DNA of 64,000 nt, from NCBI RefSeq assembly GCF_000332275.1, contig NZ_CM001776.1, positions 4,710,008 through 4,774,007 of the forward strand, in the 5' to 3' direction. This document shows, one piece after another, positions 32,102-42,384 of the stretch. Position 1 is the first letter of the stretch. Each line of letters begins with the position of its first letter. The stretch comes from Synechococcus sp. PCC 7336. GTDB taxonomy: Bacteria; Cyanobacteriota; Cyanobacteriia; Thermostichales; PCC-7336. The position numbers were made by a program, and so were the translations under genes. Under the pieces are notes generated by a model. That model was not told where the DNA came from. It made no database searches and saw nothing but the letters and a program-made list of their open reading frames with translations.

Positions 32102-34402
32102 TCATGGGTCGAGGGCCGAGCCTGCTGCTGCGATCGGCTGTATTTTTGGCAGCTCGAGTACGAACGTAATCCATCCCCCTGCACTCTGGGCTGCGATGCT
32201 GCCGTGCAATTGTGTTGCCATTTGCTCGACTAGCGCCAAACCGAGCCCCGTGCCGCCGTGCTGCCAGCGATCGCTGTCGCGTACGCGATAAAACTTTTCA
32301 AACAGGCGGGGTAAGGCTTCTGCAGGCAGTTCGCCCCCATTGCGCACTGCAAAAGAGACGCGATCGTTCGTTTCTGTGACCGTCAAGTCAATCTCCCCCT
32401 CAGGAGGGGCGTACTTGACCGCATTGTGTAACAGTTCCCGCAGCATGCGAGCCAGACAGGCGCGATCGCAGTCCAAAAAAATCTCCGGCACATTCGCAAT
32501 CAAGCGCTGAGTATTGCTGCCAGCCTCAACCTCGATCGCCAGCAGCATCTCCTCCAGCCAAGGCTGAAGCTCGATCGATTCAATCTGAAAGGCATAGCGA
32601 TAGGCTTCCAATCGCTGTAAATCGAGCAGATCGCCCACCAGTTCGAGCTGGCGGTTGCATTCGCTCAAAGCCAAGGCGTAATACTGCTCTCGCTTTTTCT
32701 CAGACCGAATCGTGCGCATCATGGTCAGGGCCATGTGTACGTTGGCAATCGGCGATCGCAATTCGTGAGATACGGTACTGACGAAGTCATCCTTCAAGCG
32801 ATTGAGTTCTTCGAGTTCGTCGCTGCGGTGACAGACCGCTTGGTAGAGACGGGATTGACGTACCGCGATCGCGCATTGGTCGGCCACCTGCGCCACCAAA
32901 TGCTGCTCCAATTCACTAAACGCTTCTCCAGCAGCGCGGATAGCCCAAAAATCGCCAATCACCTCCCGCTCGTCGGCGATCGGGTAGGCCAATTTCGCGA
33001 TCGCTGGCGGGCCGCCATTCACCGGCAGCGGGCAGTATTGAAACGACTGCCCCTGTAATAATTGATCGTAAATCTCGGGACAAGAATCCATGTCAATGCG
33101 GCGATCGCGGTAGGAATAGGAGGAAGTGGAAAACTCGTAAGTCACCTGGGCGCGGCGTTGCTGTAAGTCGTACAGCCCCGCATAGCAGTTTTGCACTCCT
33201 AACACCTGCGCGACCTCTTGCACGGCGGTTTGGACAATCTGCGTTTGGTCCAGACTGTTGCGCATCTTATTGGCAATTGTCGATCGAGCGGTCTCGAAAC
33301 GCAAAGCCTGCTGAAATTGCTGCGCGAGGGTTTCAGCCTTCTGTTCTAGACTGGTATTGAGCTGAACCTCTCGGGCATACAACTCCGCCTGTTGAATGGC
33401 GATCGATAGGCGATCGGACAGCGCTTCGGCCAGTTCCACATCCGCTTTCGGCCAGACTGAAGGCCCCACTTCTCGCATCAAAGCCAAACTCCCCCAAACT
33501 CCTGCCCCGCTCTGTAGCGGCAACAATAGCCAAGCCCCCGGAAACTGCTGGGCTAGAGGCTGGCTAACCAGCTTTCGGCAGCGGCTCCCATTGCGAATGT
33601 ACACTCTTTGCAACTGCTTGAGCTTCTCGGTTGCAGGATTGCTTTCGTCAGGGATCTCGAAACCGGCGGGAGTTGAGGAATCGCGATCGCGGCGGTAGCC
33701 GCCCAATCCGCGCCAGAGGCTTTCCTGGGGCCGATATTGCGCAATCTCCACCCGCTCCAACTGCAATCGCTGGCCAATCTCCGTAGCGGCAGTGGCGCAA
33801 ATCTCTGACAGGTCGAGGGACTGGTGCATGACGCGCACGACTCGGTTGAGGATGCGTTCCCGTTCGACTTGGGCTTGGAGCTGACTGGTGCGCTGCCAGA
33901 CTCGCTCCTCCGAGCGAGACTTGAGGGAATGCAGCTCGGCCCTAGCCTCGCGCAAGTCCAATTGGTGGCGAATGCGAGCCAACGCCTCCTCGAGCTGAAC
34001 TGGTTGGGCAATGTAGTCAGCGCCTCCGACTGCAAACGCGCGCGCGGTGTCGAAGGATTCTACCGAACTGCTGAGAAAAATGACTGGAATCTCTCGGGTG
34101 GAGGGAGAAGCTTTGAGTTGTTGGCAGACCTCGTAACCATCTATATCCGGCAGCTCGATGCCGAGCAAAATCAGATCGGGCGGAGCGGATCGCGATACCC
34201 CGAGTACCATCTCTCCGCTGGTTGCCTTGCGAATCTCATAACCTGTGGCCGCAAGTTGGACGGAGAGGAAAGGCAAATTTTCTGGTCCGCCATCCACAAT
34301 CAGGATACTGCCCTTCGGCGAGGGAAGGGGTAAAGCGGTTGTCATGGAAGCATTGCTCGACGAAATCGACAATTTTTTCGCTGCTGAAAGTTTTCGCTGC
34401 AT
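32102..34402 (-). CDS. Sensor histidine kinase with N-terminal pseudo-receiver and two GAF-like domains
   Basis: The protein has 766 residues: a receiver-like domain (about 30-150), a coiled linker, two GAF-like domains (about 195-345 and 375-520), HisKA with His546 in STVSHELRSP, and HATPase_c with N box ELLHNAVKYAPPEGE and G2 box GGTGLGLA. The receiver has lost its phosphorylation chemistry. The phosphoacceptor is Gly81 (LILLGIELP), the acidic pair reads D37-G38, and the conserved Lys is Gln133. The ATP-lid G1 motif reads RNGGEL, with Asn688 in place of Asp, so ATP binding may be weakened. An alternative start is ATG 34345. No response regulator is adjacent. Confidence 0.85.
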   Translation of the reverse strand: MQRKLSAAKKLSISSSNASMTTALPLPSPKGSILIVDGGPENLPFLSVQLAATGYEIRKATSGEMVLGVSRSAPPDLILLGIELPDIDGYEVCQQLKASPSTREIPVIFLSSSVESFDTARAFAVGGADYIAQPVQLEEALARIRHQLDLREARAELHSLKSRSEERVWQRTSQLQAQVERERILNRVVRVMHQSLDLSEICATAATEIGQRLQLERVEIAQYRPQESLWRGLGGYRRDRDSSTPAGFEIPDESNPATEKLKQLQRVYIRNGSRCRKLVSQPLAQQFPGAWLLLPLQSGAGVWGSLALMREVGPSVWPKADVELAEALSDRLSIAIQQAELYAREVQLNTSLEQKAETLAQQFQQALRFETARSTIANKMRNSLDQTQIVQTAVQEVAQVLGVQNCYAGLYDLQQRRAQVTYEFSTSSYSYRDRRIDMDSCPEIYDQLLQGQSFQYCPLPVNGGPPAIAKLAYPIADEREVIGDFWAIRAAGEAFSELEQHLVAQVADQCAIAVRQSRLYQAVCHRSDELEELNRLKDDFVSTVSHELRSPIANVHMALTMMRTIRSEKKREQYYALALSECNRQLELVGDLLDLQRLEAYRYAFQIESIELQPWLEEMLLAIEVEAGSNTQRLIANVPEIFLDCDRACLARMLRELLHNAVKYAPPEGEIDLTVTETNDRVSFAVRNGGELPAEALPRLFEKFYRVRDSDRWQHGGTGLGLALVEQMATQLHGSIAAQSAGGWITFVLELPKIQPIAAAGSALDP

Positions 34403-34794
34403 CAGTCAGGATACTGAATTGTATACTACAGCACAGTCACAATGCAGTTAAAAACACAGCTTCTCGATTAGCAGCACCGAAAGTAACGTGAACTCTTTGG
34501 CATTGCGTACAATCGAAAACGCCTCTGGAGCGAGTAATTTATGACATAGTCAGTCTCCTGGCAAGCGATTGAAAGTACCCAGTGCAAATGCTCGATATTG
34601 TCCCTCAGATATCTATCTCGGAGGAGCATGTGGCCGTGAAAATTTTCTCAATTGGCTGAGGAGATTATCGAAGGTATATTACTCACAATTGCCGCTTAGA
34701 GCAGTCATCGAGGTTACAATTTGTCGCTCGCGCCGCTATCCTCCCAGCAGGGACGAGTCAGCACAGAGCAGCGATCGCCGCTCGGTCCGGGTGT
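34403..34794. other. Intergenic region between sat and the histidine kinase
   Basis: The 392 bases hold no credible gene; short open frames on the plus strand have no family features. The region contains the promoter of the minus-strand kinase and the 3' flank of sat. No strong hairpin or T tract was found. Confidence 0.4.
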
Positions 34795-35973
34795 CTAAGC
34801 TTCCCGAGCCGACATCACCTCGGCCAGTAACTGAGCCACTTCGGGACGAGAAAACTCTGGAGGAGGGGTCTTGCCGTCTCGCAGCAGGGCTCTCACTTTG
34901 GTGCCGGACAAATGCACGCGATCTTCGGGACCGCTGGGGCTGGTCTTGCTGGTGGCCATCGTACCCGTCTTTTTGCAGAAGAAGGCATGCTCGAACTTGA
35001 GGGGGATAATGCCCAATTCGTCCGGCTGGAACTCGTCGAAGATATGTTGGGCGTCGTAGGTGCCGTAGTAGTCGCCTACGCCTGCGTGATCGCGACCGAC
35101 GATGAAGTGGGTGCAGCCGTAATTTTTGCGGATGAGGGCGTGGAAGATGGCTTCGCGAGGACCGGCATAGCGCATAGCCGAGGGATTAATCGCCAAAATG
35201 ACGCGGTCTTGGGGGAAGTAGTGCTGCATCATGATTTCGTAGCACTGCATCCTCACGTCAGCAGGAATATCGTCTTTCTTGGTGGCTCCCACCAGAGGAT
35301 GCAGGAAGAGACCGTCGACAATTTCTAGAGCGCATTTTTGAATGTATTCGTGGGCGCGGTGGATGGGGTTACGGGTTTGGAAACCCACAACGGTTTCCCA
35401 GCCCTTTTCTGTAAAGGCGGCACGAGAGGCGGCAGGATCGACTTGATAGCTGGGAAAGAGGGGATGGGGATCCCGTTGCAAGAGGGTGACGGGACCGGCC
35501 AAATTGACGTTGCCCTGTTCGTAAATCACCTTAACGCCAGGGTGCTTCTCTTCCTTAGTGCGGTAGACGTAAAAGGCTTCTTTTTCTTTGTCGGGCGTGA
35601 ATTTTTCGCTCAGTTCCATGGTGCCGAGCAGGCGACCGGTCGCGTCTTGCAGGCCGATGGTTTGACCGATGCTGAGGCTGTCGGCGATCGCTTCTGTGAC
35701 GGGCAAGACAACGGGGATAGACCAGACGTTACCGTCACTCAAGTGCATGTCGGTGACGACGGAGAGGTAATCCGCTTGGCCCATAAAGCCGGTAATAGGG
35801 CTGAAGCCACCGATCGCGATCATCTCTAAATCCGACTGGGCACGGGCATCGAGGGTCACGCGCGGCAAGGAGTCCGCCCGAGCGAGAATTTCGGCCCGCT
35901 GCTCGGAGCTGGCAATGCGATTGACCAACGTACCGCCATGGGGGGCGATAGTCTCGGGGGACTGTACGCTCAT
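34795..35973 (-). CDS. sat: Sulfate adenylyltransferase (ATP sulfurylase)
   Basis: Sat activates sulfate with ATP to adenosine 5'-phosphosulfate, the entry to assimilatory sulfate reduction. The 392-residue protein shows the active-site strings [16 protein letters not shown] and [14 protein letters not shown], then [47 protein letters not shown] and [23 protein letters not shown]. It has no fused APS-kinase domain, as expected for the cyanobacterial/bacterial homo-oligomeric form. The ATG has GGAGGACC a few bases upstream on the minus strand. It stands alone. Confidence 0.96.
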   Translation of the reverse strand: MSVQSPETIAPHGGTLVNRIASSEQRAEILARADSLPRVTLDARAQSDLEMIAIGGFSPITGFMGQADYLSVVTDMHLSDGNVWSIPVVLPVTEAIADSLSIGQTIGLQDATGRLLGTMELSEKFTPDKEKEAFYVYRTKEEKHPGVKVIYEQGNVNLAGPVTLLQRDPHPLFPSYQVDPAASRAAFTEKGWETVVGFQTRNPIHRAHEYIQKCALEIVDGLFLHPLVGATKKDDIPADVRMQCYEIMMQHYFPQDRVILAINPSAMRYAGPREAIFHALIRKNYGCTHFIVGRDHAGVGDYYGTYDAQHIFDEFQPDELGIIPLKFEHAFFCKKTGTMATSKTSPSGPEDRVHLSGTKVRALLRDGKTPPPEFSRPEVAQLLAEVMSAREA

Positions 35974-36103
35974 CGGTGAGGTCCTCCTGCTACGAATCGT
36001 GAAGAAAGTTTACAACAACAGGGTAACCTGCTCGGGGCTTTTTCTCTCACCGAGATTTCGGGCGGGGCAGTAGGTTATTTCCCAGGCAGGGCAAGGGTTG
36101 TCT

Positions 36104-37390
36104 TTACTGTACTGCGGCCAGTTCTACTGCCGTCAGCACCTCGCTCGTCTCTGGCGTTTCAAACAGGGCTCGCACTGCGGCAGCATATTGGGTATCGGAG
36201 GGGGTGGCGATGGCGGCGCGATCGCGGGCCAACTGCAGCCGAGCAGAATCGGACAGTTCGATTTCTAAATCGGGGATCAGTCCCTGTTGGTGGATGTCGC
36301 GACCGTCTGGCGTGCGATAGCGGGCGGAGGTAACCGTCAAACAGGAGCCATCGGATAGGAGGTACATCATTTGAACAATGCCTTTACCAAAGGTGGGGGT
36401 TCCCACAATTGTGGCCCGGTCGGCAGCTTGGAGTGCTCCCGCCAAGACTTCGCTAGAACTGGCAGAACCGCGATCGACCAGGACTGCTAGGGGCTTATCG
36501 GTCAGGGGCTCGCGGCGATCGACAATCCGACGGACGCGATCGCGATTTTCTAGCGTCACAATCGTGCCGCCATCGAGAAACATCTCGGCAATGTCGGTAC
36601 TAGCCTCCAGCATTCCCCCCGGATTGGAGCGCAGGTCCAAGAGGTATGCGTCTACCTGCTGGGCTTCGAGGGTGTCGATCGCCTCTTGCATGTCGGCAGC
36701 AGTTCGGTCGGTAAACTTGGTCAGTCGGATATAGCCAATCTCGCGATCCCCCTGGCGGTGGAGTTCGTAACTCACGGCAGGTCGCTGCCAAGCCTCCCGC
36801 TGCATCTCTACGACTAAGCGATCGCCTCCTTGCCGTTCCACTTCGAGGGTGACTGCGGTGCCGCGATGGCCGCGAATGCGACGTAGCGTTTCGTAAACAG
36901 TCAGGTCCGCAGTACTGCGGTCGTTCACAGCCAAGATAATGTCGTATTGCTGCAGCCCCGAGGCAAACGCGGGGGAATCGATTGGGGGAGGGGAGGCGAG
37001 CGTTGGACGTCCCCGCTCGTCAAGCTTCAAGCTCAAGCCCACCGTTGCCAGATCCCCTCGGCTGGCCATCCGCATGTGTTGGAAATGCTCGGGTTCGAGA
37101 AAGTAGGTGTAGGGGTCTGCAAAAGATTGGAGAGCAGAGTGAATGGCGGCATAAGCTTGCTCGGAGGTGGCATAGTCTCGCGATAGCAAGGTTCGCCGCT
37201 GTTGTGCCCAAGCGCTATCGCTGGCGCGAGCACTGAGATGGTCGGCATCCACGATGTCTGCCACCTCCGCCACCAGTTCCGTTGGGGAAAGGGGGGGACT
37301 GGCCCAACTGCGGGCGGTGAAGGGGACGGTCAGTAAGACGGTGGCGATCGCGGAGAGCGTGCTAGAGAGCAAAAAGTCGGTCAATCTCAT
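36104..37390 (-). CDS. C-terminal processing protease, CtpA/B/C family (S41)
   Basis: This S41 serine protease has about 428 residues from ATG 37390 (MRLTDFLLSSTLSAIATV), which places a signal peptide (AIATVLLTVPFTARSWA) at the N-terminus. A PDZ domain follows (VGLSLKLDERGRPTLASPPPIDSPA...LQQYDIILAVNDRST). The catalytic core has LDLRSNPGGMLEAS, the Ser in RGSASSSEVLAGAL and the Lys in TPTFGKGIVQ. Cyanobacteria have several Ctp paralogues: CtpA matures the D1 protein of photosystem II in the lumen, and others have envelope roles. Which paralogue this is cannot be settled by eye. GTG/ATG-type starts further upstream lack the signal. Confidence 0.92.
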   Translation of the reverse strand: MRLTDFLLSSTLSAIATVLLTVPFTARSWASPPLSPTELVAEVADIVDADHLSARASDSAWAQQRRTLLSRDYATSEQAYAAIHSALQSFADPYTYFLEPEHFQHMRMASRGDLATVGLSLKLDERGRPTLASPPPIDSPAFASGLQQYDIILAVNDRSTADLTVYETLRRIRGHRGTAVTLEVERQGGDRLVVEMQREAWQRPAVSYELHRQGDREIGYIRLTKFTDRTAADMQEAIDTLEAQQVDAYLLDLRSNPGGMLEASTDIAEMFLDGGTIVTLENRDRVRRIVDRREPLTDKPLAVLVDRGSASSSEVLAGALQAADRATIVGTPTFGKGIVQMMYLLSDGSCLTVTSARYRTPDGRDIHQQGLIPDLEIELSDSARLQLARDRAAIATPSDTQYAAAVRALFETPETSEVLTAVELAAVQ

Positions 37391-37712
37391 AGGGGTGGGA
37401 GTTCGAAGGGATGGGAATCGCCGATCCAGTTGCAAAGATAATCTCAGTGCTGCTGCGATCGCCCGACCGCGAAGTGACAGTTGGGCTGCGAGTGGAGAGA
37501 TAAATAGTTTGTTCTTACTGAGAAGGAAGTATCACGCAACGGCCACCTTAAGAAGTATTGAAAACTACATGAGAGTGCGCTGAATCTACTCTGCCCAGAA
37601 ATGCACAGATTTTGACCGGTAAAACATTACTTAAATCGATACTTAAATCGATCGCTTGGCTCGGGACATCGAACAGTCAAGTCTTTGGAGGAATTGAACG
37701 GTAGGTTGAGGG

Positions 37713-37790
37713 TTTGAGGCTATTTCTCCCCTCTCCCTCGGGAGAGGGGCCGGGGGTGAGGGCAATGCAGAGCTATCGAACTCAGGTCAA
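37713..37790. repeat. Dispersed repeat R2, copy
   Basis: TTGAGGCTATTTCTCCCCTC, CCTCGGGAGAGGGGCCGG and GGGTGAGGGCAATGCAGAGC run into TATCGAACTCAGGT, matching the copy at 29820-29980 in the same orientation and the 17.7 kb cluster in the opposite one. It contains the perfect palindrome CCCCTCTCCC-TC-GGGAGAGGGG. Confidence 0.8.
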
Positions 37791-37806
37791 TTGGGGATTT
37801 CACACT

Positions 37807-37836
37807 AAAAAATCCTCCCGATCGTGTCGGAAGGAT
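37807..37836 (-). terminator. Rho-independent terminator of the saccharopine-dehydrogenase-like gene
   Basis: On the minus strand ATCCTTCCGA and TCGGGAGGAT form a near-perfect stem with a CACGA loop, followed directly by TTTTTTAG. It lies 23 bases after the stop codon of the gene at 37859. Confidence 0.85.
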
Positions 37837-37858
37837 GTCAGCTAGGGATAGAAGGTGC

Positions 37859-38872
37859 TTAAGCGGTGACGCTGGCTAGTGCTTGCAGTTGAGGCAGCTT
37901 AGTCGCCACGACGGGGCTGTATTGGGGCATCACCTGAGCGGCATGGAAGCAGCCGTAGAGATGGCGATCGTGCAGCCACTGGGCTGTTTTCAAATACCCG
38001 AGCGCGGGACCGTTGACATTGGCGGCCATGCTGGTTTCGTTGCCCAAGGTAAAGGTATGGGTGCTGACCTTGCCCTCAAAGGTAATGCCTTTGATTTGCA
38101 CGTTGGTTTGCAAGGGTTTGCGGGAATTGCGAGTATCCATAATGCCGCCGACGGTGACGCGATCGCGGGGGCAAATGCCTGCCAACTCTAGCATCAGATC
38201 GTCGGCATGTTCCATGTTAGACAGGTACAGCTTGCCGTCGGTTTTATCCAGCAGTGCTTTCACTTCTTCATCCGAGAGGGCACGGGCGGATTCCACATCG
38301 AAGCCGTCCATGTGGGCGATGTCTTCGCGGATGGTGGCGCGATATTGGTCCCAATTGGCAATGCCGACGCCAAATTCGATCTCCACTGAGAGGATTTCGA
38401 CATAGCTTTGGGCGGCGATCGCCGCTGCAGCCGTCAGCAGGCCGGGGGTCGCTCCCGCTCCCGCGATATAGGTGATTTCTGCCTGCTGCAATGCTTTGGA
38501 GCGCTCTAGCACCATTGCCATCGCCGACGTGCGCTTGAGGGCATCGGCGACAACCCCTTTGTAGCCGGAGGCGATGATGCGATCGATGACTGACGGGATG
38601 AAGTGATTGGGCAGGTTGGGCAAGGCAAGGAAAATGGCATCGATCCGATCGCCGCGATCGCTGAGAATTTGGTCGATGGCGCGATCGCACAACTGACCGT
38701 CGGGGTGCAGAGCGCAGCCGGCAAAGTCAGCAGCAAGGGGAGCAATTCCTGCGGGGTTAAACACATATCCCGATCGATCCAAAATCGCTACCGCCCGCAT
38801 CCCTTGCTTGTACTGCACGAGATCCAGCATCGAGCGACCCAAACCGCCTGCGCCAAAAATAGCCAATCTCAC
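37859..38872 (-). CDS. Saccharopine-dehydrogenase-like NAD(P)-dependent oxidoreductase
   Basis: This 337-residue Rossmann-fold protein has the dinucleotide motif IFGAGGLGRSMLDLV at the N-terminus, YIAGAGATPGLLTAAAAIAA in the middle and a second catalytic-type domain containing VGGIMDTRNSRKPLQTNVQIKG. It resembles proteins annotated in cyanobacteria as saccharopine dehydrogenase-like oxidoreductases; the true substrate is not known. It is a single-gene unit with its own terminator. Confidence 0.75.
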   Translation of the reverse strand: MRLAIFGAGGLGRSMLDLVQYKQGMRAVAILDRSGYVFNPAGIAPLAADFAGCALHPDGQLCDRAIDQILSDRGDRIDAIFLALPNLPNHFIPSVIDRIIASGYKGVVADALKRTSAMAMVLERSKALQQAEITYIAGAGATPGLLTAAAAIAAQSYVEILSVEIEFGVGIANWDQYRATIREDIAHMDGFDVESARALSDEEVKALLDKTDGKLYLSNMEHADDLMLELAGICPRDRVTVGGIMDTRNSRKPLQTNVQIKGITFEGKVSTHTFTLGNETSMAANVNGPALGYLKTAQWLHDRHLYGCFHAAQVMPQYSPVVATKLPQLQALASVTA

Positions 38873-38974
38873 AATCGATACCCCGCAATGTCATTCGACT
38901 CTTTGGGTGTCAATTTTACTCCTGCCCTTCACCCCTCACAATGGGCAGGGGCGATCGGCATCTGTCGCCAGTAC

Positions 38975-39847
38975 TCATACCCTCGAAATCGAGATTTGCG
39001 TGTGCAGGGTAGAGGACAGTAATTGCCGATCGCCCCTCAGACCCGAAGCGGGATTGACTGCACCAGAAACTGGCGCAGTATATTTAGGCAAGGCAGAAGC
39101 AGCCACAGCAATATGGCGATCGCAAACCGCCAAACCATGCGTGGGATCGTATCCGCGCCATCCGGCCCCTGGCAGATAAACTTCAACCCAGGCATGTAAA
39201 TCTCCGTCATCGAGATCGAGATCGCCTTCTTGGTAGCCACTAATAAACCGAGTGGCCAAACCAGCAGCTCGACAAATATCCATAAACAGAACGGCAAAAT
39301 CGCGACAGGAACCTTGCTTTTTTTTCCACGTCAGCCCAGCAGGCCAAGGTTGTCCAGTTTCTCGAGTAATATAATCGCAATTTGCATAAATCTTTTGGTT
39401 GATGCTTGCGAGAAAACTCAGCACATCTTCTCGTGCTTCATGTACGAGATCTCGAGCTAACTCTAAGACAGAAGCATCGGGCATGGGGCTATAAGGTTGC
39501 AAGTAAGCCTGCAGTTGCTTCAGCATAGAACTTGGATAATCAAAGGGTATTGTTGTTGCCCAAGGTTCTACAAGGTAATCAAATGGATTGGTTTCCAGAG
39601 TTTCTACTTTAGCAAGAACCTGTAAGGCGAGTTGCTTGGTTGATCGATCGAACCAAATTTTAGTTAAGTTATTTCCATCGAGATCGATGAATTCCGAGCA
39701 TCCTTGGGGCTGAGGAGCGATCGACAAGGAAAAATCGTGTAGTCTTTGCCAACTATCAGAGCGGGGGCGCAGTCGGATGAGGTGTGGGCTTAAGCTGACA
39801 GATTGGCTATAGGTGTAAGAGGTTTGATGACTAATTTGGTACAACAT
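38975..39847 (-). CDS. Transglutaminase-like cysteine peptidase (ATP-grasp/alpha-E operon partner)
   Basis: This 290-residue protein has an N-terminal beta-domain (HQTSYTYSQSVSLSPHLIRLRP) typical of bacterial transglutaminase-like proteins. The catalytic triad lies in KKKQGSCRDFAVLFMDICRAAG (Cys), DGDLHAWVEVYLPGAGW (His) and YDPTHGLAV (Asp). The family is often encoded beside alpha-E and circularly permuted ATP-grasp proteins, as here. It probably cleaves or forms a peptide or isopeptide bond related to the product of the ATP-grasp enzyme. It is the last of three same-strand genes. Confidence 0.9.
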   Translation of the reverse strand: MLYQISHQTSYTYSQSVSLSPHLIRLRPRSDSWQRLHDFSLSIAPQPQGCSEFIDLDGNNLTKIWFDRSTKQLALQVLAKVETLETNPFDYLVEPWATTIPFDYPSSMLKQLQAYLQPYSPMPDASVLELARDLVHEAREDVLSFLASINQKIYANCDYITRETGQPWPAGLTWKKKQGSCRDFAVLFMDICRAAGLATRFISGYQEGDLDLDDGDLHAWVEVYLPGAGWRGYDPTHGLAVCDRHIAVAASALPKYTAPVSGAVNPASGLRGDRQLLSSTLHTQISISRV

Positions 39848-39933
39848 TGAATGGAGGCGAACAGATCGAAGAGAATATGAAGAATAAGTTCTACCAATAG
39901 AATTGGCTGTATTTTTGCAATCATAATCTTGAC

Positions 39934-40890
39934 TTAACTTAGAACTTTATTCTCCACAGTCAGAAAGGTGGTATAGATCCGATCGCCTACACTATTGATT
40001 TCACTTTGCATCTCATCTAAAAACTCATGCAAACCAGATTCAATCACATCGTCTACTGTAGTATATCCCAAGCGAGCACATAATTTGCCTAGAGATCTTT
40101 CTGCTCGGTTGCACCAAGTTCCGATGGGAGTATCTGTGATTGCATGCAGGCATTGTTCGGATTGATGGAGACAGAAATAGATCGAGCGCGGAAACTGGCG
40201 ATTGAGAACCAAAAACTCTACAACACTACTGGGAATAATGCGATGTTGGAATTTTCGGTACATTTCGTAAGCACTCGCTGATTTCAGCAATGAAATCCAC
40301 TGAATTCGATCTAAAGGTGTACCCACCCATTCGACAGAAGGGAGCAAAAGAAAGTACTTAACATCTAGAAGTCGAGTGGTTTTATCTGCCCGTTCTAGAA
40401 ATCTTCCCATTTGTCCGAACTGCCACCCTTCATTATGAGCCATGGTTGCATCCATGACCCCAGCAAAACTGTGGCTGGCCAACTTGACTTGACTTAAAAA
40501 GCTCGGCAGATCGTCCAAGGGTTGCTCTGGCGCTGCTTCTTTGACCATGAGGTAAAACGAGTTGACTTCCTCCCACATTTCGGAGGAAATGGTCTCGCGA
40601 CACGAGCGAGCATTCTCTCTAGCTCCTTTTAAACAGGAGATGATTGAATTGGGATAGTCCTCATCAAAGGTTAAGAAGCGGATGACATTGCGAGCATTAG
40701 CTTCTTCGTAGTATTTGTTAAAGTGTTCTACATCTCCTGTGATAGAGACTAAAGGATCCCATTGATGATCGATATCTGATGGCAAATCGAGCATCAGGTT
40801 GAGGTTTACATCCACAAAACGGGATACATTCTCAGCTCGCTCTATATAACGGTTTAACCAGAAAATCGAATCGGCTACTCTACTTAACAT
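39934..40890 (-). CDS. Alpha-E domain protein (DUF403)
   Basis: This 318-residue all-helical protein opens MLSRVADSIFWLNRYIERAE, the hallmark of the alpha-E (DUF403) family. Conserved helices include ARENARSCRETISSEMWEEVN, GWQFGQMGRFLERADKTTRLLD and LNRQFPRSIYFCLHQSEQCL. The family contains a conserved acidic and Arg set of unknown catalytic role and is linked to permuted ATP-grasp enzymes in predicted peptide-synthesis systems. It lies 57 bases after the ATP-grasp gene and 86 bases before the transglutaminase gene. Confidence 0.92.
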   Translation of the reverse strand: MLSRVADSIFWLNRYIERAENVSRFVDVNLNLMLDLPSDIDHQWDPLVSITGDVEHFNKYYEEANARNVIRFLTFDEDYPNSIISCLKGARENARSCRETISSEMWEEVNSFYLMVKEAAPEQPLDDLPSFLSQVKLASHSFAGVMDATMAHNEGWQFGQMGRFLERADKTTRLLDVKYFLLLPSVEWVGTPLDRIQWISLLKSASAYEMYRKFQHRIIPSSVVEFLVLNRQFPRSIYFCLHQSEQCLHAITDTPIGTWCNRAERSLGKLCARLGYTTVDDVIESGLHEFLDEMQSEINSVGDRIYTTFLTVENKVLS

Positions 40891-40947
40891 TGGTTTTGCA
40901 TTGTTGATTGTTTGATGTTCTGCTGTCGATCGTTATACTTTCTATCC

Positions 40948-42384
40948 CTAGTGAGTGAGTACCCAAGTATCTTTACTGCCGCCACCCTGGGAAGAATTGA
41001 CAACAAGAGAGCCTTTTTTAAGGGCAACGCGGGTTAATCCCCCTGGGTGAACGTAAACTTCGTTGCCGCGATTGAGAACGTACGGCCGCAGATCGACGTG
41101 CCGTCCCTCGACCACACCCTCAATTAATGTGGGAACTCTGGATAAACTGAGTGTCGGCTGGGCAATGTAGTTGCGCGGACTAGCAATAATCTTTTGGGCA
41201 AATTCTGCCCTTTGTGCTTCTGTTGCTTGCGTTCCGATTAGCATGCCATACCCTCCGGCTTCATTGGCTGCTTTCACAACCAGTCGATCTAAGTTTTTGA
41301 GCACGTGGTCTCTATCTTTGTCCTGCCAGCAAAGATAGGTAGGGACGTTGTCTAAGATCGGTTCTTCTCCCAAGTAATAGCGAATCATCTCGGGAACGTA
41401 AGCATAAATCACTTTATCATCCGCCACTCCTGTGCCTGGCGCATTCGCGATCGCCACTCGGCCTTGTCGGAACACCTCCATTAAACCGGGAACCCCTAAC
41501 AGAGAGTCCGATCGAAATACCTTGGGGTCTAAAAATTCATCGTCAACTCTGCGGTAGATGACATCAACTCGGCGCAAACCTTGGGTGGTCAGCATCTGCA
41601 CGTAACCATCCACTACCACTAAATCTCTTCCTTCCACCAGCTCTATTCCCATTTGCTGTGCGAGGAAAGAATGTTCGTAGTAGGCTGAATTATAAATTCC
41701 GGGCGTCAAAACCACCACGGCAGGATCGGGTAAGTGGGCAGGAGCCAATCCCAATAAGGTCTCTAGTAAATAGCTGGGATATTCATCAATTGCTTGAATT
41801 GCCATAGTTTGAAAAATTTCGGGAAAGGTGCTTTTCATCACCCGGCGATTCTCTAATACATAGGAAATTCCCGAGGGCACTCTGAGATTATCTTCCAAAA
41901 CATACCAACGCCCATCACTATCTCGCACTAGGTCAGTTCCGACAATATGACACCACGTATCGCTAGGAGGTTTAATACCAACACAAGGCTGGCAAAAACC
42001 AGAAGCCGTACGGATCGGCTCAGCCGGTATTTTCCCATCTTGGACGATCTTCTGCTCGTCGTAAATGTCACTTAGAAAAAGATTGAGGGCTTTAATTCGC
42101 TGTTGCAGCCCCCCCTCTAGCCACTGCCATTCTTGGGCGGAAATAATGCGTGGAATAATATCGAATGGAAAAACCTTTTCGACACCGCGATTGTCGCCAT
42201 AGACATTAAAAGTGACACCCATTTTAAGTAGGGCAATCTCCGCTGTTTTTCGCTGCCGCTCCAAGCGATCGACACCTAACTTCTGCATCCACTCAATTAA
42301 AGATTTTGCTTGAGGTCGTGCTACACCTTTGGCAACAAATAGTTCATCATAAAAATCTTCTGGATCGTATTCTCTTAACCACAT
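40948..42384 (-). CDS. Circularly permuted ATP-grasp type 2 protein
   Basis: This 478-residue protein is of the DUF404/DUF407 type (circularly permuted ATP-grasp type 2). Marks are [106 protein letters not shown] and [18 protein letters not shown]-grasp enzymes make carbon-nitrogen bonds through acyl phosphates; here peptide or glutathione-like amide formation is inferred from the family. It is the first gene of the three-gene operon with the alpha-E and transglutaminase proteins. Confidence 0.92.
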   Translation of the reverse strand: MWLREYDPEDFYDELFVAKGVARPQAKSLIEWMQKLGVDRLERQRKTAEIALLKMGVTFNVYGDNRGVEKVFPFDIIPRIISAQEWQWLEGGLQQRIKALNLFLSDIYDEQKIVQDGKIPAEPIRTASGFCQPCVGIKPPSDTWCHIVGTDLVRDSDGRWYVLEDNLRVPSGISYVLENRRVMKSTFPEIFQTMAIQAIDEYPSYLLETLLGLAPAHLPDPAVVVLTPGIYNSAYYEHSFLAQQMGIELVEGRDLVVVDGYVQMLTTQGLRRVDVIYRRVDDEFLDPKVFRSDSLLGVPGLMEVFRQGRVAIANAPGTGVADDKVIYAYVPEMIRYYLGEEPILDNVPTYLCWQDKDRDHVLKNLDRLVVKAANEAGGYGMLIGTQATEAQRAEFAQKIIASPRNYIAQPTLSLSRVPTLIEGVVEGRHVDLRPYVLNRGNEVYVHPGGLTRVALKKGSLVVNSSQGGGSKDTWVLTH

